Source of the DNA: Oscillospiraceae bacterium
GTDB lineage: Bacteria > Bacillota > Clostridia > Oscillospirales > UBA929
DNA: 47,790 nt
Assembly: GCA_009782215.1 (NCBI GenBank)
Contig: WRKO01000019.1
Coordinates: forward strand, 1-47,790
Direction of reading: 5' to 3'
A model generated the notes under the pieces. The model saw only the letters and a list, made by a program, of their open reading frames with translations, was not told the DNA's origin and did no database searches. Shown piece after piece: positions 40,714-47,790 of this stretch (positions are counted from its first letter, which is position 1; the number at the start of each line of letters is the position of its first letter). Both the position numbers and the translations under genes were made by a program.

Positions 40714-41812
40714 ATGGCAAGAACAGGAACACGGCCGGAAATGTCTTGGGTGGAAAGCCGGAAGCAGTACCGCAAGCGCGTTACCCTTGCCGATGGGAAG
40801 TCCCGCGACGTGTGGGGCAAAACCAAACAGGAAGTGAGGGACAAGGTTAGGAAATTGGAAAAAGAGGTCGCGGACGGCTTCAGCGAACACAAGCATATGA
40901 CGCTGATTGCGCTGGTGCGGGAATAGTATCCGATTAAAACCGCGCATTTGTCCTACAAAAGCGCCGAGGTCTACAAGAACGCCATTAACAACCATATCGC
41001 GCCGTATTTCAAAAATGCGTTGCTTGCCGACATAAAGCCTATCCATGTGCAGAAATTCATGTCGGAGAAAGCGCACCTTGCGAGAACAACACAGTCGAAA
41101 ATCCTGTATACCCTCTCGCAAGTCATGGAAACGGCGGTTAAGAACGATTATATCCCCAAGAACCCCTGCAAGGGTATCAAAGCGGGGGGTGAACGCTCCA
41201 AGCCCAAGACCCCGCTGACCACAGAAAATCAAGAGAAAATCGCAAGAGCGGTTAAGGGTACTCGTGCGGAGCTGTTTGTCTTGCTGTGCCTGTATGCGGG
41301 ATTACGCCGTGAGGAAGCGCTTGGCTTGTTGTGGGACAACGTGAACCTCGACGGAACGCCTTACATCAACGTGCGGCATACGGTGACCTATGAGGGGGGC
41401 AGGCCTGTTCACTCAGACAGATTGAAAAGCAGGGCGGCTTATAGGAGCATCCCCACTCCCGCAGTGTTGACCAAGGCATTGCGGGAAGCTCGCCAGACTG
41501 CCGCCAGCGCGTTTGTTATCCCTGCGGTTCATTCGGGCGCTGAAATGAGCCTGACGGCGTTTAGACGGCTCTGGGGGGTTGTAGCGTCAAGGGTGGGCGA
41601 GGTGATGAATGTAACCCCTCACATACTATGTAACCCCTCACATACTGCGGCATACATACTTAACGGAGCTGTGCGCCGCCGGTGTGGATATCAAGAAGAT
41701 ACAATACCTCGCGGGGCATGAAGATGTAGCGATGACCCTCCGTATCTATACCCACGTTAAGGCGAACACCCCCGACGAACTGGCGGGGCTTATTGAGGGG
41801 GTCTTTGCATAA
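40714..41812 (+). pseudogene. Tyrosine recombinase (phage-type integrase), inactivated
   Basis: Reading from ATG 40714: an arm-binding N-terminal domain (WVESRKQYRKRVTLADGKSRDVWGKTK), an in-frame amber TAG at 40924-40926 (ALVRE*YPIKTAHLSYK, where Trp is common), then the core-binding and catalytic domains: Arg in YAGLRREEALGLLW, Lys in RLKSRAAYRSIP. At 41609-41646 a 19-bp tandem duplication shifts the frame; removing one copy restores TPHILRHTYLTELCAAGVDIKKIQYLAGHEDVAMTLRIYTHV, that is HxxR, GH and Tyr nucleophile, to a TAA at 41810-41812. Two independent lesions make it inactive unless suppressed. It faces attR, as expected for an integrase of this element. Confidence 0.92.
41609..41646 (+). 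repeat. 19-bp tandem duplication in the integrase
   Basis: ATGTAACCCCTCACATACT twice in a row (41609-41627, 41628-41646). It adds 19 bases and frameshifts the catalytic domain just before the HxxR motif. Confidence 0.95.
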
Positions 41813-42203
41813 CGGCGCGGGGGCGGCGGTTACCCGTCCCCGCCCCTTCTCCTATCGTTCTATACACAAACAAACACCCCCGCCGCAGGCGGAACGTCTC
41901 CGCCAGCGCCCTTGTGGTAATGTGGGAAAACCCGCTTGCAGGGAATTTTCCATCATTTCCACAAGCGTCCCCGACCCCTCCGCACAGGCTTCGGTGTTCG
42001 TACCCGCTTCCCGCAACGCGCCGAGTTTGCCGCCAGCGTTTCCCGTGCCGCCGCCCCCGCGCCTGTGGTTATGCTTGCGTAGTCTTCCGAATTGTGGTAT
42101 GATTTATGTGAAGTTCATCGGCACGGGGTCAGCGTAAGGGCCTGAAGCAAAACGCAAGACGCAACCCTTAGAGCCGCAACGGGCACGAGCTTTCGGGGCA
42201 AGC
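41813..42203. other. Gene-free right end of the element
   Basis: I see no supported gene. A GGGGGCGG / CCGCCCC hairpin followed by TTCTCC lies directly after the integrase (about 41818-41850) and may be its terminator. The remainder is C-rich with no clear repeats and runs into attR. Confidence 0.5.
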
Positions 42204-42249
42204 CCTTTTAAGCAGGGTGTCCGGCGTTCGAATCGCCGGCGGGTCACCA
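42204..42249 (+). repeat. Attachment site attR (46-bp tRNA-Lys 3' end)
   Basis: Exact copy of 39298-39343 with no 5' half of the tRNA in front of it, so it is the displaced original 3' end and not a gene. Confidence 0.9.
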
Positions 42250-42258
42250 CACGCCTTC

Positions 42259-42305
42259 AAAGGCGAACTCCGGCAATCGTTGCGGTTGCCGGAGTTCGCC
42301 TTTTT
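42259..42305 (+). terminator. Strong terminator, probably the original tRNA-Lys terminator
   Basis: Perfect 18-bp stem (42259-42276 with 42286-42303; core AAAGGCGAACTCCGGCAA), loop of 9, T run to 42305. It lies 10 bases after attR. Confidence 0.85.
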
Positions 42306-43024
42306 GTGCATCGCGGCATCGATCTCCTCTTTGGTCATGCAGATTTCGCCGTCTATGTATTTGAGGCAAATCAGCATCTTGTCATCGTAGACATGGACAC
42401 TGAGCAGGAATGTGTCGATTAGCCGTTGCCGTTGCTCCATATCGGCGACATCAATCGGGCGGTGTTTGCATATCCAAAATCTGATTTGCTCTTTTGTCAG
42501 GATTGGGCGCTCCATCCTCGCCTTTAGCGACATTGATTTCCGCGTCCTCTTTGTCTTGCTCCAACTTTAACAAGGTTTCCTTTGTGGTCGGAGTGATAAT
42601 CCCCTGCTTGATGGCGGTCATAACATTGTCAATCTCTTTCTGAATCTGTGTAAGCTGATTTTCAAGGGCGGGAAGCGTGGTATTCTGTCTTAACTGCAAC
42701 TCATAACAGGTATCTACAATACGGGTGAGGAGCGGTATATCATCCAACATCCGCATGATGTAGTCAATTACGAGAGATTCCACTAACGACTTGGCGATGC
42801 GCTTTTTATCACAGGCTTTCAGTTTCTTCGCGGCATGACAATGATAATATCGATGGGTTGCGCTTATTGTCAGCTTTCTTGCCGCTGATGGCTCTGTCCA
42901 CATAAGTATTAACGATGGTATACCCTTTACGTTGGCCGAAGTCGCCGCACTCGCGAAGCTGTCCGTCGATGCTATTTTCGGTTTGGTTGTCCGAACTGTA
43001 TTTTGCGTACAGCACAACGCGCAT
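42300..43024 (-). pseudogene. Large serine recombinase remnant
   Basis: The N terminus (43024 downward, MRVVLYAKYSSDNQTENSID... AISGKKADN) is a resolvase domain with the catalytic Ser in YSSDNQ. After about 53 residues it jumps, out of frame, to the C-terminal zinc-ribbon/coiled-coil part (RYYHCHAAKKLKACDKKRIAKSLVES ... LENQLTQIQKEIDNVMTAIKQGII). A second frame change follows near 42530, continuing as ERPILTKEQIRFWICKHRPIDVADMEQRQRLIDTF. Typical TndX-like recombinases have 500 or more residues, so a large internal stretch is deleted. It is a relic of a separate conjugative or mobilisable element. Confidence 0.85.
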
Positions 43025-43067
43025 ACGGTTTCACCTGCCTTTTTGTTTGGCTATTTTAATGCAAACC

Positions 43068-43463
43068 TTAATTCAAAGATACGATTCCATTAGCAGTATA
43101 TAACGATGATTTCATTTCCAAAATCTTAAACAATGCGAAATAATTACACTCATTAGAGGCAAAGTGTTTTAAGAGAACAGGACAAATGTCAAGCATAATT
43201 TGTTTTATTGAAAGGTCATTAATTTCGATTGCTTTACCATCAATTCTAATCCATTCTCTTATTTCAACCCTTTTAGCGACAATTTGAATTGATGGATTTT
43301 TTATAAGTTGTGAGTATACATCCTTGGTGTTCGCTGTTGAAAAATATAGTTCATCCTCATATTCCATAGTGGCACCAAAAGGGCGTGCAGCAGGAGCGGA
43401 ATCGTTTATTGTGGTTAAAATAAAGAAATCACACAGCTTTAGAAATTCATATGTTTTACTCAT
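43068..43463 (-). CDS. Pyridoxamine 5'-phosphate oxidase-like FMN-binding protein
   Basis: 131 residues, a split-barrel flavoprotein of the small PNPOx-like family: FFILTTINDSAPAARPFGATMEYEDELYFSTANTKDVYSQLIKNPSIQIVA. Such proteins bind FMN or heme or reduce small molecules; the substrate is unknown. AAAAGGAT precedes the ATG. AT-rich relative to the backbone, located between recombinase relics, so probably part of an acquired segment. Confidence 0.85.
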   Translation of the reverse strand: MSKTYEFLKLCDFFILTTINDSAPAARPFGATMEYEDELYFSTANTKDVYSQLIKNPSIQIVAKRVEIREWIRIDGKAIEINDLSIKQIMLDICPVLLKHFASNECNYFALFKILEMKSSLYTANGIVSLN

Positions 43464-43513
43464 ATCCTTTTACTCCTTTTTAATTGTTGATACAAAACCC
43501 AAGTCGTTTCCTA

Positions 43514-43727
43514 TTATTTCTTTCCCTCCGCCAGTTTGAACAGCATTTCTTTCAGGTTAATGCTAATCGGCGAGTTGGCGTCAAAACACATTTCAATAAA
43601 CTCGCACCACTCGCCGTAGTTGGCTAATTTGTTCTTCACATATTCCGAGCAGCTTTGAAAGTTTTTGCTGCATCTCTTCCAACTTTCCCCCCAGACCGAG
43701 TAACCGCCGCGCTGCAATACTGTCCAT
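43514..43727 (-). pseudogene. Frameshifted small gene of unknown function
   Basis: From ATG 43727 (after AGGAGG) one frame reads MDSIAARRLLGLGGKLEEMQ then QKLSKLLGICEEQ and would stop at 43593. The overlapping frame supplies a natural continuation, KLANYGEWCEFIEMCFDANS...LKEMLFKLAEGKK, to 43514. The switch lies in the sequence GAAGAACAAATTA. One frameshift in an originally 70-residue protein explains both halves; a genuine 44-residue product is the alternative. No family name. Confidence 0.55.
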
Positions 43728-43798
43728 CGGTTCAGACCTCCTTGCGAGTGCTTTCGTAATTGTCTATGGCAATTATACACAAAAACAACTCCCTTGTC

Positions 43799-43999
43799 AT
43801 GTATAATATAAAAAGTTTATTTTCGATTACGGGTTTTTCGCTCGAGGCGTTGGCCCGGTGTCTGCTCCCTGCGATTCGTTCTTACTTTGAGAGCGAGGAG
43901 GGGCAGTGCGAGTTTGCCGAATGGCAGTCGCGGAGAAGCATCGTAAGTCTGCCGAGGAAGGAAGTCGGCTCTGACATTGAGTTCAGACGGGCCGTTTAG
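43799..43999 (+). CDS. Small hypothetical protein or fragment
   Basis: 66 residues; the middle (LEALARCLLPAIRSYFESEEGQCEFAEWQ) looks like a real helical small protein often seen in mobile elements, but there is no ribosome binding site and the C-terminal tail looks random. Probably a remnant. From 44000 to 44255 I see no gene. Confidence 0.3.
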   Translation: MYNIKSLFSITGFSLEALARCLLPAIRSYFESEEGQCEFAEWQSRRSIVSLPRKEVGSDIEFRRAV

Positions 44000-44255
44000 C
44001 AGGTGCGGCGAGGGGCGGGAGAAATCCCGCCCCTTAGTCGTTTTATCAGCGCCCGTCAAGGCGCATAGCAGACCGCCGAAAGCGGGCTTAACGGATGGCT
44101 CAACCTTGAGCCGTCCGAGAGGGGATTGGGGATTCCCCAACAAGCAAAGCGGAGCCATTTTTGACGCAGGAAAAAATGAGCGGAGCGTGTTTAAGGTAGC
44201 CGACGGCGAGCCTTAAACATTGCTTGCTGTTAGAATTTTCATAACGTCCCCTTGT

Positions 44256-44693
44256 TCAAATCACATAACTGTCCGCGCCGTGTTCGTTATATCTATCCAA
44301 CATATCCTGTAAAGTTATCCCGTCTAAATAATCGTTAATCACCTTATACAGCCCGTTCCACATAGGCAATGTTTTACAAGCCCCGGCGCGGTCGCATAGG
44401 TTTTGTTTATCCTCCAAGCAAGCCACAGGCACAAGGCTTCCCTCCGTACTCCGCAGCACTTGCCCCACCGTAACCTCCGCCGGTGCCTTCGTCAACATAT
44501 ATCCTCCCTGCTTCCCCCTGTTCGCGCGGAGAAAATTTGAAGTGTGCAGCAGAGAGACAATCTGCTCTAAATACGGCTTTGAGATATTCTGCCTTTCGGC
44601 AATCTCTTTCAGCGAAATAAATCCATCATTTTTGTGTTCCGCTAAGTCAAGCAGCATTCGCAGAGCGTATCTGCCCTTTGTAGAAATCTTCAT
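44256..44693 (-). CDS. Rrf2-family transcriptional regulator
   Basis: 145 residues. The winged-helix N terminus is typical (MKISTKGRYALRMLLDLAEH, SLKEIAERQNISKPYLEQIVSLL, RGKQGGYMLTK). Three cysteines CLEDKQNLCDRAGAC (C-x7-C-x5-C) resemble the Fe-S ligands of IscR/RsrR-type members, with altered spacing. It may be a CymR- or IscR-like regulator of sulfur metabolism, in keeping with the adjacent C-S lyase with which it overlaps by 4 bases. Confidence 0.92.
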   Translation of the reverse strand: MKISTKGRYALRMLLDLAEHKNDGFISLKEIAERQNISKPYLEQIVSLLHTSNFLRANRGKQGGYMLTKAPAEVTVGQVLRSTEGSLVPVACLEDKQNLCDRAGACKTLPMWNGLYKVINDYLDGITLQDMLDRYNEHGADSYVI

Positions 44694-45859
44694 GCGCCAA
44701 TACCTCCAAACGCCTTCTCCAGCCTGTCAAGCGCGTCCGCCAGTACCGCCCTCGGACAGGCGATATTGATACGCTGGAAACCCTCGCCCTCCGCTCCGAA
44801 TATCGTCCCGCTGTTCAGCCATAGCTTTGCGCCCTCCGTTACGCGGCGGTCAAGCTCATCTTGGGTAAACCCGTACTCCGAAAAATCCAGCCAGAGCAGA
44901 TATGTGCCCTCCGGCTCTACAAGCCTGACTTTGGGAAGCCGCTCCGCTAAAAACTCACGGACAAGCCGGATGTTCGCCGTGAGGTACGCCTTCAGCTCGT
45001 TCAGCCACGGTCTACCCTTGCTGTACGCGCTTTGGCAGGCGGCAAGTCCAAGCGTATTCAAACCATCATATCCGCTCCGCTTGATTTCAGCCTTTAATTT
45101 CCCGCGCAGCTCCGCGTTTTTAATGAAGATATTAGACGCTTGCAAGCCCGCGAGATTAAAGGTCTTGCTGGGCGCGGTGGCGACGACGGCGTTTTCGTTC
45201 AGCAGACCAAAACAGGTGTGCGTGTGACCGTCCCACACAAAGTCACAGTGTATTTCATCCGACACAACCGTTACGCCATGCTTCACGCAAACGCGGTTCA
45301 GCTCGTCAAGCTCATCCCGCGTCCACACTCTGCCGACCGGGTTATGAGGGCTGCACAGAATAAACAGCTTTACGCCGCACACGATGATTTTACGTTCAAA
45401 ATCTTCAAAGTCGATGGAATACTTCCCTTCGCTGTAGCGCAGCGGGTTGGTTACCAGCGTTCTGCCGTTGTCTTGGATTACATGATAGAGCGGGTAGTAA
45501 ACCGGCGTCTGTATCATCACCGGCTCGCCCGGCGCGGTAAAAGCGCGGACGGTCTGCGCCAGCGCGAATACCACGCCGGGCGCTTTGACAATTTCACGGC
45601 GCGTTGCCTGATAGCCGAAGCGCGAACCGAACCAATCCGATACCGCGCTGTAATAATCATCCTTTGGCTCGGTATAACCGAAGATGCCGTGGGCTACGGC
45701 TTTTTGAATGTCCGCCAACACCTCCGGCGGCGCGGGAAAGTCCATATCGGCCACCCACATGGGCAGAACATCATTGGGCTTGCCGCGTTCGGCGGCGAAG
45801 TCGAATTTAAGCGAGTTCGTCCCGTGACGGTTGATGTCGTTATCAAAATTGTATTTCAT
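44690..45859 (-). CDS. MalY/PatB-family PLP-dependent C-S lyase or aminotransferase
   Basis: 389 residues, fold-type I PLP enzyme. MalY/PatB markers: the N-terminal DFDNDINRHGTNSLKFD-like start, PMWVADMDFPAPPEV, FGYTEP, PVYYPLYHVI, LCSPHNPVGRVWTRDEL, VVSDEIHCDFV, PLP Lys in APSKTFNLAGLQ and substrate Arg in GFQRINIACPR. Such enzymes cleave cystathionine or cysteine (beta-lyase) or transaminate. Cotranscribed with the Rrf2 regulator and overlapping the ABC ATPase gene by 4 bases. Confidence 0.92.
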   Translation of the reverse strand: MKYNFDNDINRHGTNSLKFDFAAERGKPNDVLPMWVADMDFPAPPEVLADIQKAVAHGIFGYTEPKDDYYSAVSDWFGSRFGYQATRREIVKAPGVVFALAQTVRAFTAPGEPVMIQTPVYYPLYHVIQDNGRTLVTNPLRYSEGKYSIDFEDFERKIIVCGVKLFILCSPHNPVGRVWTRDELDELNRVCVKHGVTVVSDEIHCDFVWDGHTHTCFGLLNENAVVATAPSKTFNLAGLQASNIFIKNAELRGKLKAEIKRSGYDGLNTLGLAACQSAYSKGRPWLNELKAYLTANIRLVREFLAERLPKVRLVEPEGTYLLWLDFSEYGFTQDELDRRVTEGAKLWLNSGTIFGAEGEGFQRINIACPRAVLADALDRLEKAFGGIGA

Positions 45860-46521
45860 GTGAGCAATCTCCCATCACGCATTTCAAAAACCATTTCCGC
45901 TTTTCGCGCCAATTCATTGTTATGCGTAACGACAACAATTGTCTTTCCGCTTTTGTGAAGCATTAAAATGTGTTCCAACACTTCTTCTGCCGACTGTGAA
46001 TCCAAATTCCCGGTCGGTTCGTCCATAATCAGAATGTCCGGATTGTTCGCAAGGGCGCGCGCAATCGCAACACGTTGCTGCTGGCCTCCCGAAAGCTGTG
46101 CAGGCTTTGAGCCGGCCTTGTCGGAAAGCCCGACTAAAGCCAATAATTCATTGGCTTTATCTGCTTTGTTTTTCGCAAAAAGCATAGCAGTCTGAATGTT
46201 TTCAAGTGCGGTGAGATTTTCGAGCAGATTAAACGATTGAAAAACGAATCCGATTTTTTTCGCGCGAAGCTCCGATAATTTATTGTCTGAGAGTTTTGTA
46301 ATATCTTCACCGCCAACAAAAACGCTCCCGCCGGTCGGCTTGTCAAGACCGCCGATTAGGTTCAAAAGCGTGCTTTTCCCGTGTCCCGATTTGCCGGTTA
46401 TACAAGCGAACGCGCCCCCGGGAATTTCCAAGCTCACGCCGCGTAACGCATGAGTTGTTACTGCATTTTTGCTTTTACCGCCATAGATTTTTTCTAAGTT
46501 TTCGGTTTTGATAATACTCAT
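45856..46521 (-). CDS. MacB/LolD-type ABC transporter ATP-binding protein
   Basis: 221 residues. Walker A GKSGHGKST, Q loop FVFQSFNLL, signature LSGGQQQRVAIARAL, Walker B ILIMDEPTGNLDS, H loop VVTHNNELA: all intact. ATG overlaps the permease stop by 4 bases. With the 46518 permease it forms a type VII (MacB-like) mechanotransmission transporter, which usually moves lipoproteins, antimicrobial peptides or signals rather than small nutrients. Confidence 0.93.
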   Translation of the reverse strand: MSIIKTENLEKIYGGKSKNAVTTHALRGVSLEIPGGAFACITGKSGHGKSTLLNLIGGLDKPTGGSVFVGGEDITKLSDNKLSELRAKKIGFVFQSFNLLENLTALENIQTAMLFAKNKADKANELLALVGLSDKAGSKPAQLSGGQQQRVAIARALANNPDILIMDEPTGNLDSQSAEEVLEHILMLHKSGKTIVVVTHNNELARKAEMVFEMRDGRLLT

Positions 46522-47675
46522 GAGCTAATCGCCTCCATGGGGGTTAATTGTGCCGCTCTCCATGCGGGGTACAGACCCGAAAAGATTGAAATCAACAGCG
46601 AAACACCGACCGCCGTCACCACAAGGTGAATGTCAATGTCCGCCTGTGCTGATACGCCTTTGAGCATTGATAATTCGTCCCTGTTGATAATCGGAGCGGC
46701 GAAAATCGAAACAGCATAGCCCACTACCACCCCGACAATACCGCCGAGAAACCCATACAGCCCCGATTCAAGCAGGAATATCTTGAACAGAAAACCTTTC
46801 TTGCCGCCGATGGCCCGAAGAATCCCGATTTCACGCCGCCTTTCGTAAACGGCGGTCATCATGGTATTGATAATCCCGAACGCCGCCGCAATCAACGCAA
46901 CCCCGGCTATGAGTTGCAGGGTTGAATTAACCGAGCCGAGAATCGACAATACCGATGCTAAAAGTTGGTCATTGGTTGCGACTTGAACGCTCGCAACGCT
47001 TAGAATTTCAGCTTCGTAGAACTCCATTTTCGTCATATCCGCAACTTTTGCGGACATATAGGAAATGTAGCCCTCTTTGTCGAAAATGCGTTGTGCGACA
47101 TGAAGAGGGATAAACATAGTCATATCGTCATTGCCGCCTGTTTCGGTGAGAATCCCCTTAATGGTGAGTTCTTCGCCCCTGACTGTTACCGAATCGCCTG
47201 CGTTCAGTTCACGGGTAGTCGCAAAACCAGTGCCGATTACTGCCGCGTTCCCGTTTTGAGAAGTGAAATATTCACCCTTTGCCAAAGTCCAATCCTTGAA
47301 GAGCAGAGTTTCTTCCGGCAAGATTCCAGCAATGACCGAGGGCAATTCGCGAATCGCGGTTTTTTGTGTCAAATGCGGAATAACCGTGATTTCGTCTATA
47401 TCTTTGACGCTGTCATATACGTCATATTGGAGTAATTCCGATATAGTTTCGCCTGTAACGATTGCCATTTGGTTGTAAATACAAATATTTTCTGGCATTA
47501 TGAGGAAGTTCGCACCGAGTCCCTCCGCTTGCTGTTTTACCGCCGACTGCATATTCCCGCCGATTGAAAGCAGTGCCACAAACGATGCCATTCCGATCGA
47601 AATACCGAGCAAGGTAAACGCAAACCGCCCTTTTCTGCGAAAAATATTGCTTGTTACAAGTTTGAATAAATTCAT
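46518..47675 (-). CDS. MacB/FtsX-type ABC transporter permease
   Basis: 385 residues. First membrane helix (about 18-38; GRFAFTLLGISIGMASFVALLSIG), a large extracytoplasmic MacB periplasmic core-like domain (to about 240), then three helices (about 255-375) with MMTAVYERRREIGILRAIGG and the ending YPAWRAAQLTPMEAI, hallmarks of the family. It starts 20 bases after the upstream partial gene, so that gene probably belongs to the operon. Confidence 0.93.
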   Translation of the reverse strand: MNLFKLVTSNIFRRKGRFAFTLLGISIGMASFVALLSIGGNMQSAVKQQAEGLGANFLIMPENICIYNQMAIVTGETISELLQYDVYDSVKDIDEITVIPHLTQKTAIRELPSVIAGILPEETLLFKDWTLAKGEYFTSQNGNAAVIGTGFATTRELNAGDSVTVRGEELTIKGILTETGGNDDMTMFIPLHVAQRIFDKEGYISYMSAKVADMTKMEFYEAEILSVASVQVATNDQLLASVLSILGSVNSTLQLIAGVALIAAAFGIINTMMTAVYERRREIGILRAIGGKKGFLFKIFLLESGLYGFLGGIVGVVVGYAVSIFAAPIINRDELSMLKGVSAQADIDIHLVVTAVGVSLLISIFSGLYPAWRAAQLTPMEAISS

Positions 47676-47695
47676 GTTTTCATGCCCCCTTACCT

Positions 47696-47790
47696 TTAGT
47701 CAAGCGGCGTATATCCCGCCGACATAATCGTCTCTTTGATGTCGGCTACCGCAACGTCCGGTTCGTGTTCGACCATGACTTTGCCGATTT
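47696..47790 (-). CDS. C-terminal end of a probable heavy-metal-associated (HMA) domain protein
   Basis: The last 31 codons of a gene running off the right edge: IGKVMVEHEPDVAVADIKET then IMSAGYTPLD and stop TAA (47696-47698). The pattern (V-x-V-E-H-E-P-D, A-D-I-K-E-T-I-x-x-A-G-Y) fits the second half of a CopZ-like HMA domain; the metal-binding CxxC would lie outside the window. Its position before a MacB-type pair suggests a metal-linked or cysteine-linked operon. Confidence 0.6.
   Translation of the reverse strand, partial: IGKVMVEHEPDVAVADIKETIMSAGYTPLD

Larger units (their letters stand above)
39344..42249 (+). mobile_element. Small integrated element in tRNA-Lys, defective integrase
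   Basis: 2.9 kb between the attL and attR copies of the tRNA-Lys 3' end. Contents: terminator, XRE repressor (minus strand), divergent promoter, two small genes, a structured non-coding region with repeats, and a tyrosine integrase pseudogene. It carries no capsid, conjugation or recognisable replication gene, so it is a satellite-like or deleted element, presently unable to excise by its own integrase. Confidence 0.85.

Noticed and set aside
40924..40926. TAG read through as pyrrolysine or another amino acid
   Set aside because: The same gene carries a frameshifting duplication, so ordinary decay explains it; no pyl genes are in the window.
42204..42249. Second tRNA-Lys gene
   Set aside because: Only the 3' half is present; upstream bases cannot form the acceptor, D and 5' anticodon arms. 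It is attR.
43817..44158. 113-codon minus-strand frame
   Set aside because: No start signal and no recognisable domain; composition resembles noise.
1..47790. CRISPR array or classical defence system
   Set aside because: No regularly spaced repeats, cas genes, restriction enzymes or toxin-antitoxin pairs could be recognised.

Overview
The window looks like a chromosomal segment of a fairly high-GC member of the Clostridia (Oscillospiraceae-like at a guess). Grounds: a Noc-type nucleoid-occlusion protein, an S-layer-homology surface protein, Firmicute-type bS21, tRNAs with encoded CCA ends, sigma-A-like promoters, GTG/TTG starts with strong Shine-Dalgarno sites, and SpoIIA/Rsb-like partner-switching proteins. 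The lineage is inferred; no rRNA gene is present.

Layout. 1-6881: a type IV prepilin-like gene, noc (minus strand), a large phosphodiester-glycosidase/SLH protein, a DUF1538 membrane protein coupled to a double-domain P-II protein, and tRNA-His. 6960-20092: a 13-kb, all-plus-strand signalling cluster bracketed by an exact 34-bp direct repeat. It holds an OmpR-type regulator, a truncated pseudo-receiver, two CDF-like membrane proteins, a PAS-CPBP fusion, a GNAT-like protein, an alkaline phosphatase lipoprotein, a STAS-kinase fusion, two STAS proteins, a DMT exporter, an ECF-S-like membrane protein, a SpoIIE/RsbU-type phosphatase carrying a related membrane domain, and an RsbW-like kinase. No sigma factor is present. 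20074-23385: a three-gene ABC-2 export operon with a palindromic operator. 23453-28743: a pst phosphate operon in the unusual order pstB1-S-C-A-B2 followed by an Fe-S aldo/keto-reductase-like gene. 28794-33796: N,N'-diacetylchitobiose phosphorylase, a hexose-phosphate mutase and a convergent NagA, together a plausible phosphorolytic chitobiose route. 33902-37613: a PilZ-like protein behind a leader hairpin, a CNNM/HlyC membrane protein and a polysaccharide deacetylase lipoprotein. 37624-39252: a small DUF2752 operon opposite an XRE regulator, then rpsU.

39268-44255 is a tRNA-Lys integration hotspot. A 2.9-kb integrated element is delimited by a 46-bp duplication of the tRNA 3' end and carries a tyrosine integrase broken by an amber codon and a 19-bp tandem duplication. 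It is followed by a serine-recombinase relic, a pyridoxamine-phosphate-oxidase-like gene and gene fragments. 44256-47790: an Rrf2 regulator, a MalY/PatB-type C-S lyase/aminotransferase, a MacB-type ABC transporter and the end of a probable HMA-domain gene.

The most notable signal is the pair of PstB ATPases. PstB2 has lost the Walker A lysine, the Q-loop glutamine and the Walker B glutamate but keeps LSGGQ; PstB1 keeps all of those but has LAVGQ instead of LSGGQ. The defects are complementary, which predicts an obligate heterodimer with one consensus ATP site. The second is the repeat-bounded partner-switching cluster that lacks a sigma factor.
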